Shown: positions 1 through 9,954 of the stretch, in pieces
Layout of the letters: each line of letters starts with the position of its first letter
Position numbering within the stretch: the first letter of the stretch is position 1
Program-made: the position numbers and the translations under genes
DNA from: Nitrosomonas sp. Nm166
Lineage (GTDB): Bacteria; Pseudomonadota; Gammaproteobacteria; Burkholderiales; Nitrosomonadaceae
Reading direction: 5' to 3'
Length of the DNA stretch: 49,129 bases
Assembly: GCF_900112825.1 (NCBI RefSeq)
Contig: NZ_FONE01000022.1
Span: forward strand, 1 to 49,129
The notes under the pieces: generated by a model
What the model was told of the DNA's origin: nothing
Database searches by the model: none
Seen by the model: the letters and a program-made list of their open reading frames with translations, nothing else

Positions 1-396
1 AGAAGCAATACATTTAATCAATTATTTCCATTTGGTCACTATTACCTGGGTTACCTGGATCGAGTAGGACGCCAGAATATTCATGACTTCAATGCACAAT
101 TTACGCTGCAACCGATGCCATGGATCACATTTATCACCCAATATCATCGGTTCTACCTGGCCAATAACCGCGATTATCTGTACAACGCGGCTGGCGCAGC
201 CACACTCAGAGATATCACAGGTCAGTCAGGAAGCCATGTGGGAGATGAGATTGATTTCCGCTTGAACCTCCATGTCAACCGCCATCAGGATGTGCTGGTT
301 GGCTACTCAAAGATGTGGAGCGGCACTTTCCTGGACAAACAGGTCCCAGGAATCTCTCCGGATCTTTTCTATGTTCAGTACAACATACGCTTCTAA
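1..396 (+). CDS. Alginate-export-type outer-membrane protein, C-terminal part
   Basis: The frame is open from the first base to the TAA at 394-396, giving the last 131 residues of a protein that begins outside the window. The segment has the features of the C-terminal part of the alginate export family: FGHYYLGYLDRVGRQN near its start, then alternating amphipathic strands, a late GYSKMWSGTF segment and a final aromatic residue (QYNIRF), as expected of an outer-membrane beta-barrel. Members of this family form barrel pores for export of anionic polysaccharide or act as general porins. Without the N-terminus neither the signal peptide nor the exact subfamily can be checked. The presence of galU, galE and exosortase-linked genes in the same window fits an exopolysaccharide role, but that link is inference. 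Confidence 0.75.
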   Translation, partial: RSNTFNQLFPFGHYYLGYLDRVGRQNIHDFNAQFTLQPMPWITFITQYHRFYLANNRDYLYNAAGAATLRDITGQSGSHVGDEIDFRLNLHVNRHQDVLVGYSKMWSGTFLDKQVPGISPDLFYVQYNIRF

Positions 397-417
397 ATTC
401 GGTCTGGATTAAACAAC

Positions 418-443
418 AACGGCAGTCTGGTACGGCTGCCGTT
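418..443. terminator. Hairpin between convergent genes
   Basis: A perfect 8-bp stem (AACGGCAG at 418-425 pairs with CTGCCGTT at 436-443) with a 10-nt loop lies just after the partial barrel gene and before the convergent hydrolase stop. There is no T-run on the plus side. On the minus side the stem is followed by GTTGTTGTTTAA, which is moderately T-rich, so it could end the hydrolase transcript or serve both directions. Confidence 0.5.
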
Positions 444-492
444 ATCATTCAAGCTTGGGTTGCTTAATTGATCTGTATTTCTCCTAGCGCTG

Positions 493-1383
493 CTAGCTGA
501 GAATAAAGTCCCGCACAATTTTTATTTGGTTCTCATCCATCAGCATGGGTGAATGACCAATGCCGGGCAACTCGACAATTTTGACTTTTGCGCAACGTTT
601 CTGCATTTGCGCAGCCGTTTCAGCTGACAATACATCCGACTCCATGCCGCGCAGGACCAACGTCGGTATATTTAATTGATCCCATTGTTGCCATAAATCG
701 ATATCTTTAATCTCATGTTCTTTAAAACTTATCGAGATTTTTGGATCATAGCGAAAACCGCAGGATCCATCCGTATATTCACAAACGCTATGTAGAGCCA
801 TATGATTCCATTGATCTTCTGTTAAAGGACCAAAAAAAACGGATATTGCTTTCATGTACTGTTTAAATTCTTCAAAACTTTTGAAGCGGGGATCTCTACC
901 GACATAATCAGCGATTCTTCTCAGTGCAGCTTCGGGAATTAACGGACCGATATCACTCATCACCAGTTTGGTGATTGGATTCGGTATATTCGGTTGTATC
1001 GCTAAAAACATCCCGATTAAGCCCCCTAGAGAAATACCCACCCAATCCAGCGTAATCTTCACCTGATATTGTGCTTTGATATGCGCAATTAAAGATATCG
1101 CATCAGAAAGATATAATGGGTAATAATCATAGTCATGTGCTTGCTCCAGCCAATCACTTTGGCCACGCCCTACAATATCTGCAGCAATCACTCTACAGTC
1201 AGATTGTAGGGCGCGTGCCAGATAATCGAAATCACGACAATTTCGTGTTAAGCCATGCGCACAAATCACCACATGCGGGTTTTGGGGATCCCCCCAGTCG
1301 GTATAAGCAATCGAGTGTGGTTTTTTTTGCTCGCCATCGCTGCCAGGCGTAGGCACAAGTAATCGTTTTACAAGTACTTCCAT
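493..1383 (-). CDS. Alpha/beta hydrolase
   Basis: A 296-residue serine hydrolase of the alpha/beta fold, probably cytoplasmic because no signal peptide or membrane segment is seen. The oxyanion region HG (residues 43-44) is followed by the nucleophile elbow GISLGG with Ser118, a likely acid Asp250 (MESDVL) and His277 in GIGHSP, so the catalytic triad is complete. RDFDYLARAL after HGLTRN and AADIVGRGQSDW are typical of esterase/lyase-like members. The substrate cannot be read from sequence. The ATG at 1383 gives a normal family length. It is transcribed divergently from the LpxK-like gene, with about 106 bp between them to hold both promoters. Confidence 0.85.
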   Translation of the reverse strand: MEVLVKRLLVPTPGSDGEQKKPHSIAYTDWGDPQNPHVVICAHGLTRNCRDFDYLARALQSDCRVIAADIVGRGQSDWLEQAHDYDYYPLYLSDAISLIAHIKAQYQVKITLDWVGISLGGLIGMFLAIQPNIPNPITKLVMSDIGPLIPEAALRRIADYVGRDPRFKSFEEFKQYMKAISVFFGPLTEDQWNHMALHSVCEYTDGSCGFRYDPKISISFKEHEIKDIDLWQQWDQLNIPTLVLRGMESDVLSAETAAQMQKRCAKVKIVELPGIGHSPMLMDENQIKIVRDFILS

Positions 1384-1489
1384 AATTTATGTTATTTTTG
1401 TTCTTATTTCAGTTAAGCGCGTTTTGATTGGAATTTCAGCGCAAACAGATTTTAAATTAAAATTTATAACTATTGAATAGAAGCAAAAT

Positions 1490-2500
1490 ATGAAATTGTC
1501 AGAGCTTTATTGGCATCGTATCACGCCATTACATTTTCTTTTATGGCCATTAAGTGTTGTATATGAATTTTATCTAACACTGAAGAAATTATGCTATTGG
1601 CTGGATATTCTTCCTTCAGTTAAGCTGCCAGTCCCTGTCATTATGGTCGACAGTATCAGTGTAGAGGATGGTGGCAAAACACCGCTGGTAATCTGGCTGA
1701 TCGATTGTCTGCTCAGGCAGGGTTACCGCCCGGGCATCATAACTCGTGGCAATTCTGATAATCCCGGCTTACCTGCTGCAGTTACCTCTGCCAGTGACCC
1801 CAATTGGATAGGAGAGAAAACATTCCTATTGGCGCAACGTTGTGGGGATGCTTGCCCTGTCTGGGTTGGAGATGATAGAACTGAAGTGGCTCAAGCACTT
1901 CTGAATGCGCACCCTGCTTGCAATATCATCATCTGCAACGATGGAATACATTATTACCGGCTTGAACGCGACATCGAAATAGCGGTTGTTGATTTCTCCG
2001 AACCAAGCTTCGGTAATGGTTTAGTATTACCTGCCGGCCCTCTGCGAGCAAGCCTCCGATATTTGAGAAAAATCGATATTATCGTCACCAATGATAAACA
2101 GAACTATGTGGACGCTAGCCAATGGGGAAAGGCCTTCAATATGAAGCTCGTCAATGAAACGGCTTATCAGGTACTCCACTCAGAAATCCGCCAACCCGTT
2201 GCAGACTTTAAGAACAAACGATTGCATGCAATCGCCAGCGGAGACAATGTGCAATGGTTCTTTAATTTCATCCAGAAAGCAGGTTTAACTGCGGAATTGC
2301 ACTCTCATGCAGAAAATCATCGGTTCATTGAACAGGATACCCATTTTCCTGAAACCGATGTGATTCTTATGCCAGAGGAGAATGCATTACAGTGTCTGCG
2401 TTTTGCAAAAGACACGCTTTGGGCATTACCGCAAGAGGCTTGGGTAAATAACGAATTACAAACCATGGTGCTGAAAAAGCTTGAAAATAGGCCTGACTAA
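1490..2500 (+). CDS. lpxK: Divergent LpxK-like protein (tetraacyldisaccharide 4'-kinase family)
   Basis: The 336 residues align along the whole length with LpxK, the inner-membrane kinase that phosphorylates the lipid A precursor at the 4' position. It has the N-terminal hydrophobic region (ITPLHFLLWPLSVVYEF), the PVPVIMV strand before the P-loop, YRLERDIEIAVVD and GNGLVLPAGPLR. The signature residues are changed, however. The usual VGN...GGTGKTP loop reads VDS...EDGGKTP (residues 53-65), SRGYGG reads TRGNSD (85-90), DDGLQH reads NDGIHY (150-155), and the late TEKDAVKC reads PEENALQC (295-302). The Lys and Thr of GKT (63-64) remain. Either this is a paralogue that has lost or changed activity, or an unusual lineage-specific LpxK. 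The gene itself looks intact, with no frameshift. Confidence 0.75.
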   Translation: MKLSELYWHRITPLHFLLWPLSVVYEFYLTLKKLCYWLDILPSVKLPVPVIMVDSISVEDGGKTPLVIWLIDCLLRQGYRPGIITRGNSDNPGLPAAVTSASDPNWIGEKTFLLAQRCGDACPVWVGDDRTEVAQALLNAHPACNIIICNDGIHYYRLERDIEIAVVDFSEPSFGNGLVLPAGPLRASLRYLRKIDIIVTNDKQNYVDASQWGKAFNMKLVNETAYQVLHSEIRQPVADFKNKRLHAIASGDNVQWFFNFIQKAGLTAELHSHAENHRFIEQDTHFPETDVILMPEENALQCLRFAKDTLWALPQEAWVNNELQTMVLKKLENRPD

Positions 2501-2513
2501 TTTGTAAGGCTCT

Positions 2514-3287
2514 TTAAACATTTTTTTTCAGGATCTTATCTTTTTGTTGTTCAAATTCCTGTTCCGTAAGTGTCCCTTTATCCCGTAATTGCTGCAAGCG
2601 TTCCAGCGCAGTTACTTGCGGGTTCTCTAGTGCTTCTACTGCAGAAGTAGTGTGCCCATTGGATAGAGCAGGTTGTGCTTGTACTACTCCCAGGAATTTT
2701 CCTATTCTAAACAGGATTATTTTTATAAAACGCCATAACTTGGGTAACAACCAAACAGCAGCGCCCAAAAAAAGAATAAATAATATGAGGAAAACTTCTG
2801 GGTGCTTCAGAGCAGTCCATAATCCGGAAAATACCAGAAAATCTCCCGTAAGAGATGCCGACCAATTTGTAACCGGCTCCGGAGAGGTGTTGATTAACAG
2901 GCGAGTACCTGCTTTGGTAGCATGAGTAGTTGCAGCCACACCGCCACCTAGAATCCCGGCAGCAATTTCTAGCGCAGGCGTCACATCACCGACCGCACCT
3001 GCCGCCAGCATGGCACCTGCCGGGATACGAATAAACGTATGAATGGAATCCCACACAGAATCCATTCCGGGTATCTTATCCATAAAGAACTCAATAAAAT
3101 ACATGATACCTGCAGCAGCAATTACCAAGGGATCTTGTAATACTGACAATTCATCAGGCAAAACAATATGACCTGATGCGCCACCCCAGCCAAGCACCAA
3201 TAAAGCGGCATACAAATTAATGCCGCTAGCCCACGAAGCACCCATCATTAAGGCAACCGTTGCTAATAAAGTTTCATAATTTTCCAT
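2514..3287 (-). CDS. DUF4126 membrane protein with C-terminal SHOCT domain
   Basis: A 257-residue integral membrane protein. Residues 1-190 match the DUF4126 family: ASGINLYAALLVLG near the start, FMDKIPGMDSVWDSIHTFIRIPAGA, and GGGVAATTHATKAGTRLLIN. Several hydrophobic helices follow one another, the last (VFLILFILFLGAAVWLL) just before a basic stretch. The final 30 residues (LERLQQLRDKGTLTEQEFEQQKDKIL) form a SHOCT domain, a short helical module often found at protein ends and thought to act in oligomerisation or membrane association. No biochemical role is known for DUF4126. The stop lies 13 bp from that of the LpxK-like gene, so the two are convergent. No clear Shine-Dalgarno sequence precedes the ATG at 3287. 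Confidence 0.8.
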   Translation of the reverse strand: MENYETLLATVALMMGASWASGINLYAALLVLGWGGASGHIVLPDELSVLQDPLVIAAAGIMYFIEFFMDKIPGMDSVWDSIHTFIRIPAGAMLAAGAVGDVTPALEIAAGILGGGVAATTHATKAGTRLLINTSPEPVTNWSASLTGDFLVFSGLWTALKHPEVFLILFILFLGAAVWLLPKLWRFIKIILFRIGKFLGVVQAQPALSNGHTTSAVEALENPQVTALERLQQLRDKGTLTEQEFEQQKDKILKKNV

Positions 3288-3350
3288 ATCTTGAATTCAA
3301 CAAAAATTTGCTTCTAAAATTAATGATGCGACTGGATGCGCCAATAATTT

Positions 3351-3791
3351 TTAACTACTACGAATCAAAAGTACTGGTATATGCGCTGTCCGTACGATAC
3401 CTTCCGCAACGCTGCCCAATAGCATGCGATTGAAACCAGATCGGCCATGAGTGCCGATGATGATCAAATCTGCCGAGCTATTTTTTGCCTCGGTAACGAT
3501 CACATGCGCAACCCGCTCACCCCGAGCTTCAAGCAACTTTCCTTCCACCGCTACCCCAGCTTGTTGGAGTTTGTTCTGCGCCTGTGCCAGGATTTTTTCT
3601 CCACTATGTCTCATTGCATCAACTAATTCTGCATAATTCAGATAATTCTCATCGTTAAAATACCAGATATCTTCCAACACATGCACCAACTCCACCTGGG
3701 CATTGTGATGCTGGGAAAATTTAATCGTTTCGTCCAATGCCTGTTCGGAAATCGCACTGCCATCGATCGGTACTAAAATTCTCTGATACAT
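3351..3791 (-). CDS. Universal stress protein, UspA family
   Basis: A single-domain Usp protein of 146 residues. It begins MYQRILVPIDGSAISEQAL, the usual first strand and helix, and ends with the ATP-binding pattern GTHGRSGFNRMLLGSVAEGIVRTAHIPVLLIR (G-2x-G-9x-G(S/T) type), so it probably binds ATP and forms a dimer in the cytoplasm. The start was chosen at the ATG at 3791 because GGAGG (3796-3800) sits 4 nt upstream. The in-frame TTG at 3803 would put that site inside the gene. It is followed on the same strand by the DUF4126 gene 63 bp away, possibly in one transcript. Usp proteins are generally induced by starvation and stress. The specific role here is unknown. Confidence 0.9.
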   Translation of the reverse strand: MYQRILVPIDGSAISEQALDETIKFSQHHNAQVELVHVLEDIWYFNDENYLNYAELVDAMRHSGEKILAQAQNKLQQAGVAVEGKLLEARGERVAHVIVTEAKNSSADLIIIGTHGRSGFNRMLLGSVAEGIVRTAHIPVLLIRSS

Positions 3792-3946
3792 GACACCTCC
3801 CAAATGATTTTTGCACCGTTCACTTAAAGCCGGATTAAGATCCTATATTGGCATATTTTTACCTTAATCTGAATTCACAAGCACTACTTAGTTCATCTGC
3901 CCATTCGTATAAAGATTCCTGTATACATTTCCAATTCCTTTGTCAG

Positions 3947-5596
3947 TTAATCACCCAAATTCTGGCGTGTGTCAGCTTGACGTTCCAAATGTGCTTCTAC
4001 ATGTTTCTGACTGAAGCCGATGGCATGGGCAACCCGGTCTGCATGGCTCACCGTCGATATGCCTGCAATCAAGCGATGCGTTGGACCCTCAGGCATGAAT
4101 TCCACCTGCAAATATTGGCCGATCCCTTCGCTTTGCAGACGTTCGCAGAGCTCGTGGTTATGGGTTACCAGCAAGGTACTCGCACCCAGTTTATGAAATC
4201 CCTTAAGAATATATTCCGAAATAGTCATTTTTTCTTCAAATGTCGTGCCTTCGGATAGCTCATCCAGCACTACCAGGCTGCGCGCAGTAGCATTAAAAAA
4301 TATTTCGCGCGTACGCTTGAGCTCATGGCCGAAACGCCCCATAGCGGCGCTGAGTTGACCTGGTTCAGGCACTTGATAAAAGATATGTTCTGCCGGCACC
4401 AGTTGCCCCTGCGTGGCGGGTATGTAGCAGCCGATTTGCCCCAGCAACTGGATCTGCGCGACAGTTTTACAGTAAGCGGTTTTACCGCCACTGTTCGGGC
4501 CGGTAATGATCAGCAGCCGATCCGTCAATTCAAGGCGAATGTCATTCGGCACATAATCTGAAATAACCTTGATCAGTAACGGATTTCTGGCCTGATTGAC
4601 GATCAGTCGATGCTGTTTCTCATCGAGAATTTCCGGCAACACTTTGTCACTAGTCAGCGATTGCCCATAGCGATAAAAAGACAGTAGTTCATCGATCAAT
4701 CCCAATGCCTCGATTGCCTTAGCCAATTCCATGCTTTCGCGAAACTGTTTACGCAGTGGATAAATGATCGAATCACGATCAGAAACACCCATTGCCAGCA
4801 AAACAATGGGAAAAATTGGTAAGGTGAGCGCCAGAATGCCATAACCGATATAAGACGCATTAAATTGAGGCATGAAGTTTTCAAAGAAAAACAAAATGCC
4901 ATACAAGGCGGCAAAGAAAATCAGCGTCGGCATCATTTTAAGCAGCGATGGCCGGAAGCGCGAATAGAGATCAAAATTTGTTTTTTCCTTTTTCGTTTTG
5001 AACTTGCCCCCCGACGAATATACCGGACCTTTCATCAATGCGTAAATGCGTGACTGACCAAAATCACAGATAGCATCCAGTAGTGTCCGTAAATAAATTG
5101 ATTGCGGATGTGGCAATCGGCTAGCAGATTCAACCAGATCCACTGCAAATTGCGTACCATCCTTAAATTGTTGGTAACCGTAACCGCCGAATTCGAGTCT
5201 ATCCGAACGCTCACTCGGTTCATCTGTAGCCAAGCCGCCAGAAAATTCACCATACAGGAGGTGTTTTAGCAATTTCTCACCCGAAGAAACTTTTCCAACA
5301 AACTGGGCAAGCGCATCATATAGTTCCGGATTTGATTCAATTTCACGCAACTCAATCTGCTTTTGTTGCAATACTTGCGCATCCTGGTCGGGACGAGCCA
5401 TAGATCGATACAGTACCAAGCGGCCTATTTCGGTTTGTGTGTGATCAATCGCATCAAACAATGCTTCGACTTCTATCGCTTCAAATGTTTTGGGATCAAG
5501 CGCTTCATAATTCGCCTGAGTGGGACGAATATCATGCATACGGGTAGGTCGATCTGAATCGGATAAGATGAATTGTTTACGCCAAATATCATTCAT
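3947..5596 (-). CDS. Membrane-anchored MutS-family ATPase
   Basis: A 549-residue MutS-related protein that lacks the mismatch-recognition domain I. Residues 40-330 resemble the MutS core/lever region, but in place of the clamp there are two strong hydrophobic segments at about 220-240 (MMPTLIFFAALYGILFFFEN) and 250-270, which suggests anchoring in the inner membrane. The C-terminal ATPase domain is complete: Walker A GPNSGGKT (366-373), the Q-rich and EPGQLSAAMGRF region, Walker B LVVLDELSEGTT (Asp445, Glu446) and VTHNHEL near 477. The start is set at the ATG at 5596. An upstream in-frame extension would run across the divergent adaptor gene, so it was not used, and no strong ribosome site is visible. 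Members of this small-MutS group have no settled function; classical mismatch repair is unlikely. Confidence 0.75.
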   Translation of the reverse strand: MNDIWRKQFILSDSDRPTRMHDIRPTQANYEALDPKTFEAIEVEALFDAIDHTQTEIGRLVLYRSMARPDQDAQVLQQKQIELREIESNPELYDALAQFVGKVSSGEKLLKHLLYGEFSGGLATDEPSERSDRLEFGGYGYQQFKDGTQFAVDLVESASRLPHPQSIYLRTLLDAICDFGQSRIYALMKGPVYSSGGKFKTKKEKTNFDLYSRFRPSLLKMMPTLIFFAALYGILFFFENFMPQFNASYIGYGILALTLPIFPIVLLAMGVSDRDSIIYPLRKQFRESMELAKAIEALGLIDELLSFYRYGQSLTSDKVLPEILDEKQHRLIVNQARNPLLIKVISDYVPNDIRLELTDRLLIITGPNSGGKTAYCKTVAQIQLLGQIGCYIPATQGQLVPAEHIFYQVPEPGQLSAAMGRFGHELKRTREIFFNATARSLVVLDELSEGTTFEEKMTISEYILKGFHKLGASTLLVTHNHELCERLQSEGIGQYLQVEFMPEGPTHRLIAGISTVSHADRVAHAIGFSQKHVEAHLERQADTRQNLGD

Positions 5597-5699
5597 AGAG
5601 ATAGCTTGCGATATGGTTTTTATGAGCGTGTAAAATACGCATATTTGCAATGAAATACAACACAATGTCATCCTATTCCATCCCGATTTATCATTTCTG

Positions 5700-6851
5700 A
5701 TGATACTGACGCTCAAAAAACCATTACGATTAACCATCCTCTCCTTGGCAGCAACTGCCATCGCGCTTGCCAGCTGGTATTTCACCCGACCGCAGCCGTT
5801 GCCAGTGGATGTCGCCATCATCACATTCGGCCATGTTGAAGCAACGATTGTCAATACGCGGGCAGGAACGATTAAATCCTGCCAAAGATCTAACCTGGCA
5901 CCAGCTTCTGGCGGGCAAATTGCCAAAATCTGGGTTAAAGAAGGCGATCGCGTACAAAAAGGTCAAATTTTGTTGGAACTATGGAATAAGGATTTACGAG
6001 CCCAGTACGAACTGGCGCAGCGGCAACTTGCCATGTCGCAGCAACGCCGTCACGAAGCTTGTATTTTGGCAGAAAATGCCCGGCGCGAATCGCTGCGTAC
6101 GCAGCAATTGATTGCGAAAGGCTTCGTCAGTTCACAACGTGCAGAGGATGTCGATGCCAACGCACGCGCCCGACAGGCCAGTTGTGATGCAGCCATTTCT
6201 GAAATTAAACGCGCTGAGGCGCAAATCCACGTCGCTCAGGCTGGACTGGATCGAACCGTTATCATTGCGCCTTTTTCAGGCGTTGTTGCGCATATCAGTG
6301 GTGAACTGGGTGAATTCACCACGCCTTCGCCACCCGGTATTCCAACTCCCCCTACCATTGATTTAATCGACGACACTTGTCTGTATGTAACTGCGCCGAT
6401 GGATGAAATCGATGCACCAAAAATCAGGATTGGGCAAGAAGCGCGTATTACTTTGGATGCCATGCCGGAAAAAATTTTTCCTGGCAAAATCCGACGCGTT
6501 GCACCGTATGTGACTGAAGTCGAGAAACAGGCGCGCACTGTGGATATCAAAGTGGATTTTCTGCAAAGCCCTGCAGATACTTTATTGGTAGGCTACAGTG
6601 CTGATGTTGAAGTTGTTCTTGAACGCAAGGACAACGTCTTGCGCATCCCCACACAAGCCATACGGCAAGATAACACAGTATGGATGGTTGATGCTAATCA
6701 CCGGTTGGTGGAACGGCAGCTGGAAACCGGCCTTAGCAACTGGAGCTTCACTGAGATTCGTAGCGGCCTGAAAGCAGGTGATCAAGTCCTGATTTCATTT
6801 GATCAGAACAATATCAAGGCCGGTATCACCGTAGAACCCAAAACTGAATAA
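5700..6851 (+). CDS. MacA/HlyD-type periplasmic adaptor of an ABC exporter
   Basis: A 383-residue membrane-fusion protein. One N-terminal hydrophobic segment (residues 10-28) anchors it in the inner membrane. Next come the first lipoyl half (GGQIAKIWVKEGDRVQKGQILLEL, 70-94), a long alpha-helical hairpin rich in Gln, Arg and Ala (98-185), and the second lipoyl half (IIAPFSGVVAHISGELGEF). Beta-barrel and membrane-proximal domains follow, ending near DQVLISFDQNNIKAGITVEPK. In this family the adaptor links the inner-membrane transporter to an outer-membrane channel, which is not encoded here. It is the first gene of a four-gene rightward operon, 6 bp before the ATPase gene. The 103-bp gap to the divergent MutS-like gene should hold the promoter. 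Confidence 0.88.
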   Translation: MILTLKKPLRLTILSLAATAIALASWYFTRPQPLPVDVAIITFGHVEATIVNTRAGTIKSCQRSNLAPASGGQIAKIWVKEGDRVQKGQILLELWNKDLRAQYELAQRQLAMSQQRRHEACILAENARRESLRTQQLIAKGFVSSQRAEDVDANARARQASCDAAISEIKRAEAQIHVAQAGLDRTVIIAPFSGVVAHISGELGEFTTPSPPGIPTPPTIDLIDDTCLYVTAPMDEIDAPKIRIGQEARITLDAMPEKIFPGKIRRVAPYVTEVEKQARTVDIKVDFLQSPADTLLVGYSADVEVVLERKDNVLRIPTQAIRQDNTVWMVDANHRLVERQLETGLSNWSFTEIRSGLKAGDQVLISFDQNNIKAGITVEPKTE

Positions 6852-6857
6852 ATAGTC

Positions 6858-7527
<670 letters not shown>

Positions 7528-7541
<14 letters not shown>

Positions 7542-8730
7542 TACGCTACAGGTTTCGTTTAAAACGGTGTTGAGCTATCGCATCCGCTCATTGCTGATCA
7601 TACTGTCCATGGCGCTCGGCGTAGCCGCAGTGGTCATGCTCACCGCCTTGGGCGACGGGGCTAGAAACTACGTAATCAATCAGTTTTCTTCCATCGGCAC
7701 CAATTTGCTCGTCGTCTTGCCAGGACGAGCGGAAACCGCAGGGGCATTTCCCGGTGCGATATTGGGTCAAACACCGCGCGATCTGACGTTGAAAGATGCA
7801 CAACTACTGGGTCGGTTGCCGCAAATCCGGCGTTATGCGCCACTCAATGTCGGCGCCGCCGAATTATCCGCTGCCACCCGCCTACGTGAAGTAACGGTTT
7901 TAGGCAGCAACGCCAACCTGATACCGATCCGGCATATGAAACTGGCGCAGGGCAGCTTCCTGGCACATGGCGCCGAGCATAGCGCTCAAATTGTTTTAGG
8001 TGCAAAGATAGCCAATGAGTTTTTCCCCCGCAGTCAGGCAATTGGACAGCGAGTCCGGCTGGGCGATAGGCGCTTCCTGGTTTCCGGAGTTCTGGCACCA
8101 CAAGGTGAATCGATGGGCTTCAATACGGATGAAATTGTTATTATTCCGATTGATTACGCACAAGCGATGTTCAATACCACATCTTTATTTCGTATTTTGG
8201 TGGAGGCAAAAAGTCACGACGAAATTGAGTCTGCCAAGCAAGCCATATTAACAATCATGAAACAGAGCCATGATGGAGAAGAGGATATTACTGTCATTAC
8301 GCAAGACGCTATCCTAGCGACTTTCGATCGAATCCTTCATACCATGACTTTAGCAGGTGCCGGTATCGTCAGTATCAGCTTGATTGTTGCCAGTATTCTG
8401 GTAATGAATGTGATGCTGGTTGCAGTCACGCAGCGTACTGCAGAAATTGGCTTGTTGAAAGCAATCGGTGCCACATCCGCCGACATACGTCGTTTATTTC
8501 TAGCTGAAGTAGTCTGGTTGTCTCTTGCTGGTGCTATTTTTGGATTGTTATTAGGTCAATTCGGCAGTTTAATGCTGCGCTTGGCTTATCCGCAATTTCC
8601 TGCCTGGGCACCCGTCTGGGCTTCGATTGCAGGTATTTTTGTCACGGTGATCACGGGTATCCTCGCCTGTTTATGGCCCGCCAGCCAAGCAGCGCGGCTG
8701 GATGCAGTAAAAGCGCTGAGTAAAAAATGA
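7528..8730 (+). CDS. MacB-like ABC exporter permease 1
   Basis: A 400-residue FtsX/MacB-type permease. It has one N-terminal membrane helix (about 18-42, IRSLLIILSMALGVAAVVML), then a periplasmic MacB-PCD domain of about 230 residues with the usual SSIGTNLLVVLPG opening. Three C-terminal helices follow, separated by the family motif RTAEIGLLKAIGATSADIRRLFLAEVVWLSL, and the protein ends PASQAARLDAVKALSKK. The ATG at 7528 overlaps the ATPase gene. The gene ends in an ATGA overlap (8727-8730) with the second permease, so the two are probably made in equal amounts and form a heterodimer. Confidence 0.92.
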
Positions 8731-9926
8731 ACGCAGTCGATACCTTCCAGTTTGCTTTTCGTTCCTTGACAGCGCACCGCCTACGTACCATTTTGTCGGC
8801 ATCTGGAATCGCTGTCGGAATTGCCGCAATCATTCTCCTGACCGCGATTGGCGATGGCGTACAGCGTTTTGTGCTAGCGGAATTCACGCAATTTGGTACC
8901 AACGTTATCACGATTACTCCTGGAAAAATCAGTACGCATGGCGGTTCAATAGGTGCCATTGGCAGCGCTCGATTGTTGACGATTGAAGATACGATTGCGC
9001 TGAAGCAAAGCCGTTATGCCCAATATACCAATGCCAATGTGATCGGTAACGCAGAAATTCGGACACAAGGACGCAGTCGACGAGTCACGGTCTATGGCCA
9101 AGGACCAGATTCTGCAAAAGCTTTTAATATGCAGGTAGCAACCGGGCAATTCTTACCCCCCGACGATCCGCGTAATCCGCGTGCTTATGTGGTGCTGGGT
9201 GCAAAAGTACGTACAGAATTATTTGGTGATGCCAATCCGCTCGGTGCATTACTGCAAGTCGGCGGATCGCGTTTCCGGGTCATCGGGGTGATGGCACCTA
9301 AAGGCCAGTTGCTCGGTTTTGATCTGGATGACACAGTTTTCATACCCACAACCCGTGCATTGGAAGTATTCAATCGGCAAGGCGTGATGGAAATCAATTT
9401 TTCATATTTCCCGGATACACCCATACAAGCAGTAATAAACGATATTCAGCGCATTCTTGTTGCGCGGCATGGGCGCGAGGATTTCACCGTTAAGTCGCAG
9501 CAACAGATGCTCAGCACCCTGTCCACTGTATTAAGCTTATTAAAGTTCGCCGTCGCTGCTTTGGGAGGTATCTCCCTATTGGTCGGTGCTGTTGGCATGG
9601 TCACACTGATGCATATCGCGGTTTCGGAGCGCGTATCGGAAATCGGTCTGCTTACCGCATTAGGCGCAACACGCGCCCGTATTCGCGTCTTATTTCTATT
9701 GGAATCGATTGCACTTTCCAGCATGGGTGGCGTGGCAGGACTCATTATCGGAGCAAGTATCGCATGGCTGCTCAAGCTTTTGATCAGCGGCCTGCCAGTC
9801 AATATCCCATGGGATTATGTTTTTGGCGCTTTGGGTTTGTCGCTATTGATTGGTCTTACGGCAGGTGTGATACCGGCAATGCGGGCTGCAAAATTAAACC
9901 CTGTCGATGCGCTACGAGCAGAGTAA
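8727..9926 (+). CDS. MacB-like ABC exporter permease 2
   Basis: A 399-residue paralogue of the preceding permease with the same layout: N-terminal helix (LRTILSASGIAVGIAAIILLTAIG), MacB-PCD domain beginning FGTNVITITPGK, and three C-terminal helices with RVSEIGLLTALGATRARIRVLFLLESIALS between the first two. It ends PAMRAAKLNPVDALRAE, matching the C-terminal cytoplasmic tail of the family. Separate half-permeases plus a separate ATPase and adaptor make this a split version of the MacAB arrangement. The substrate is unknown; peptides, lipoproteins and glycolipids are all handled by relatives. No terminator is obvious in the 28 bp before the convergent GGDEF/EAL gene. Confidence 0.92.
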   Translation: MNAVDTFQFAFRSLTAHRLRTILSASGIAVGIAAIILLTAIGDGVQRFVLAEFTQFGTNVITITPGKISTHGGSIGAIGSARLLTIEDTIALKQSRYAQYTNANVIGNAEIRTQGRSRRVTVYGQGPDSAKAFNMQVATGQFLPPDDPRNPRAYVVLGAKVRTELFGDANPLGALLQVGGSRFRVIGVMAPKGQLLGFDLDDTVFIPTTRALEVFNRQGVMEINFSYFPDTPIQAVINDIQRILVARHGREDFTVKSQQQMLSTLSTVLSLLKFAVAALGGISLLVGAVGMVTLMHIAVSERVSEIGLLTALGATRARIRVLFLLESIALSSMGGVAGLIIGASIAWLLKLLISGLPVNIPWDYVFGALGLSLLIGLTAGVIPAMRAAKLNPVDALRAE

Positions 9927-9954
9927 AAAAAATGGATAAACTCTACTTTGAGAA

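Noticed and set aside
5597-5926. N-terminal extension of the MutS-like protein
   Set aside because: The extra 110 residues run antisense through the adaptor gene and its promoter and resemble nothing; the ATG at 5596 gives a sensible start.
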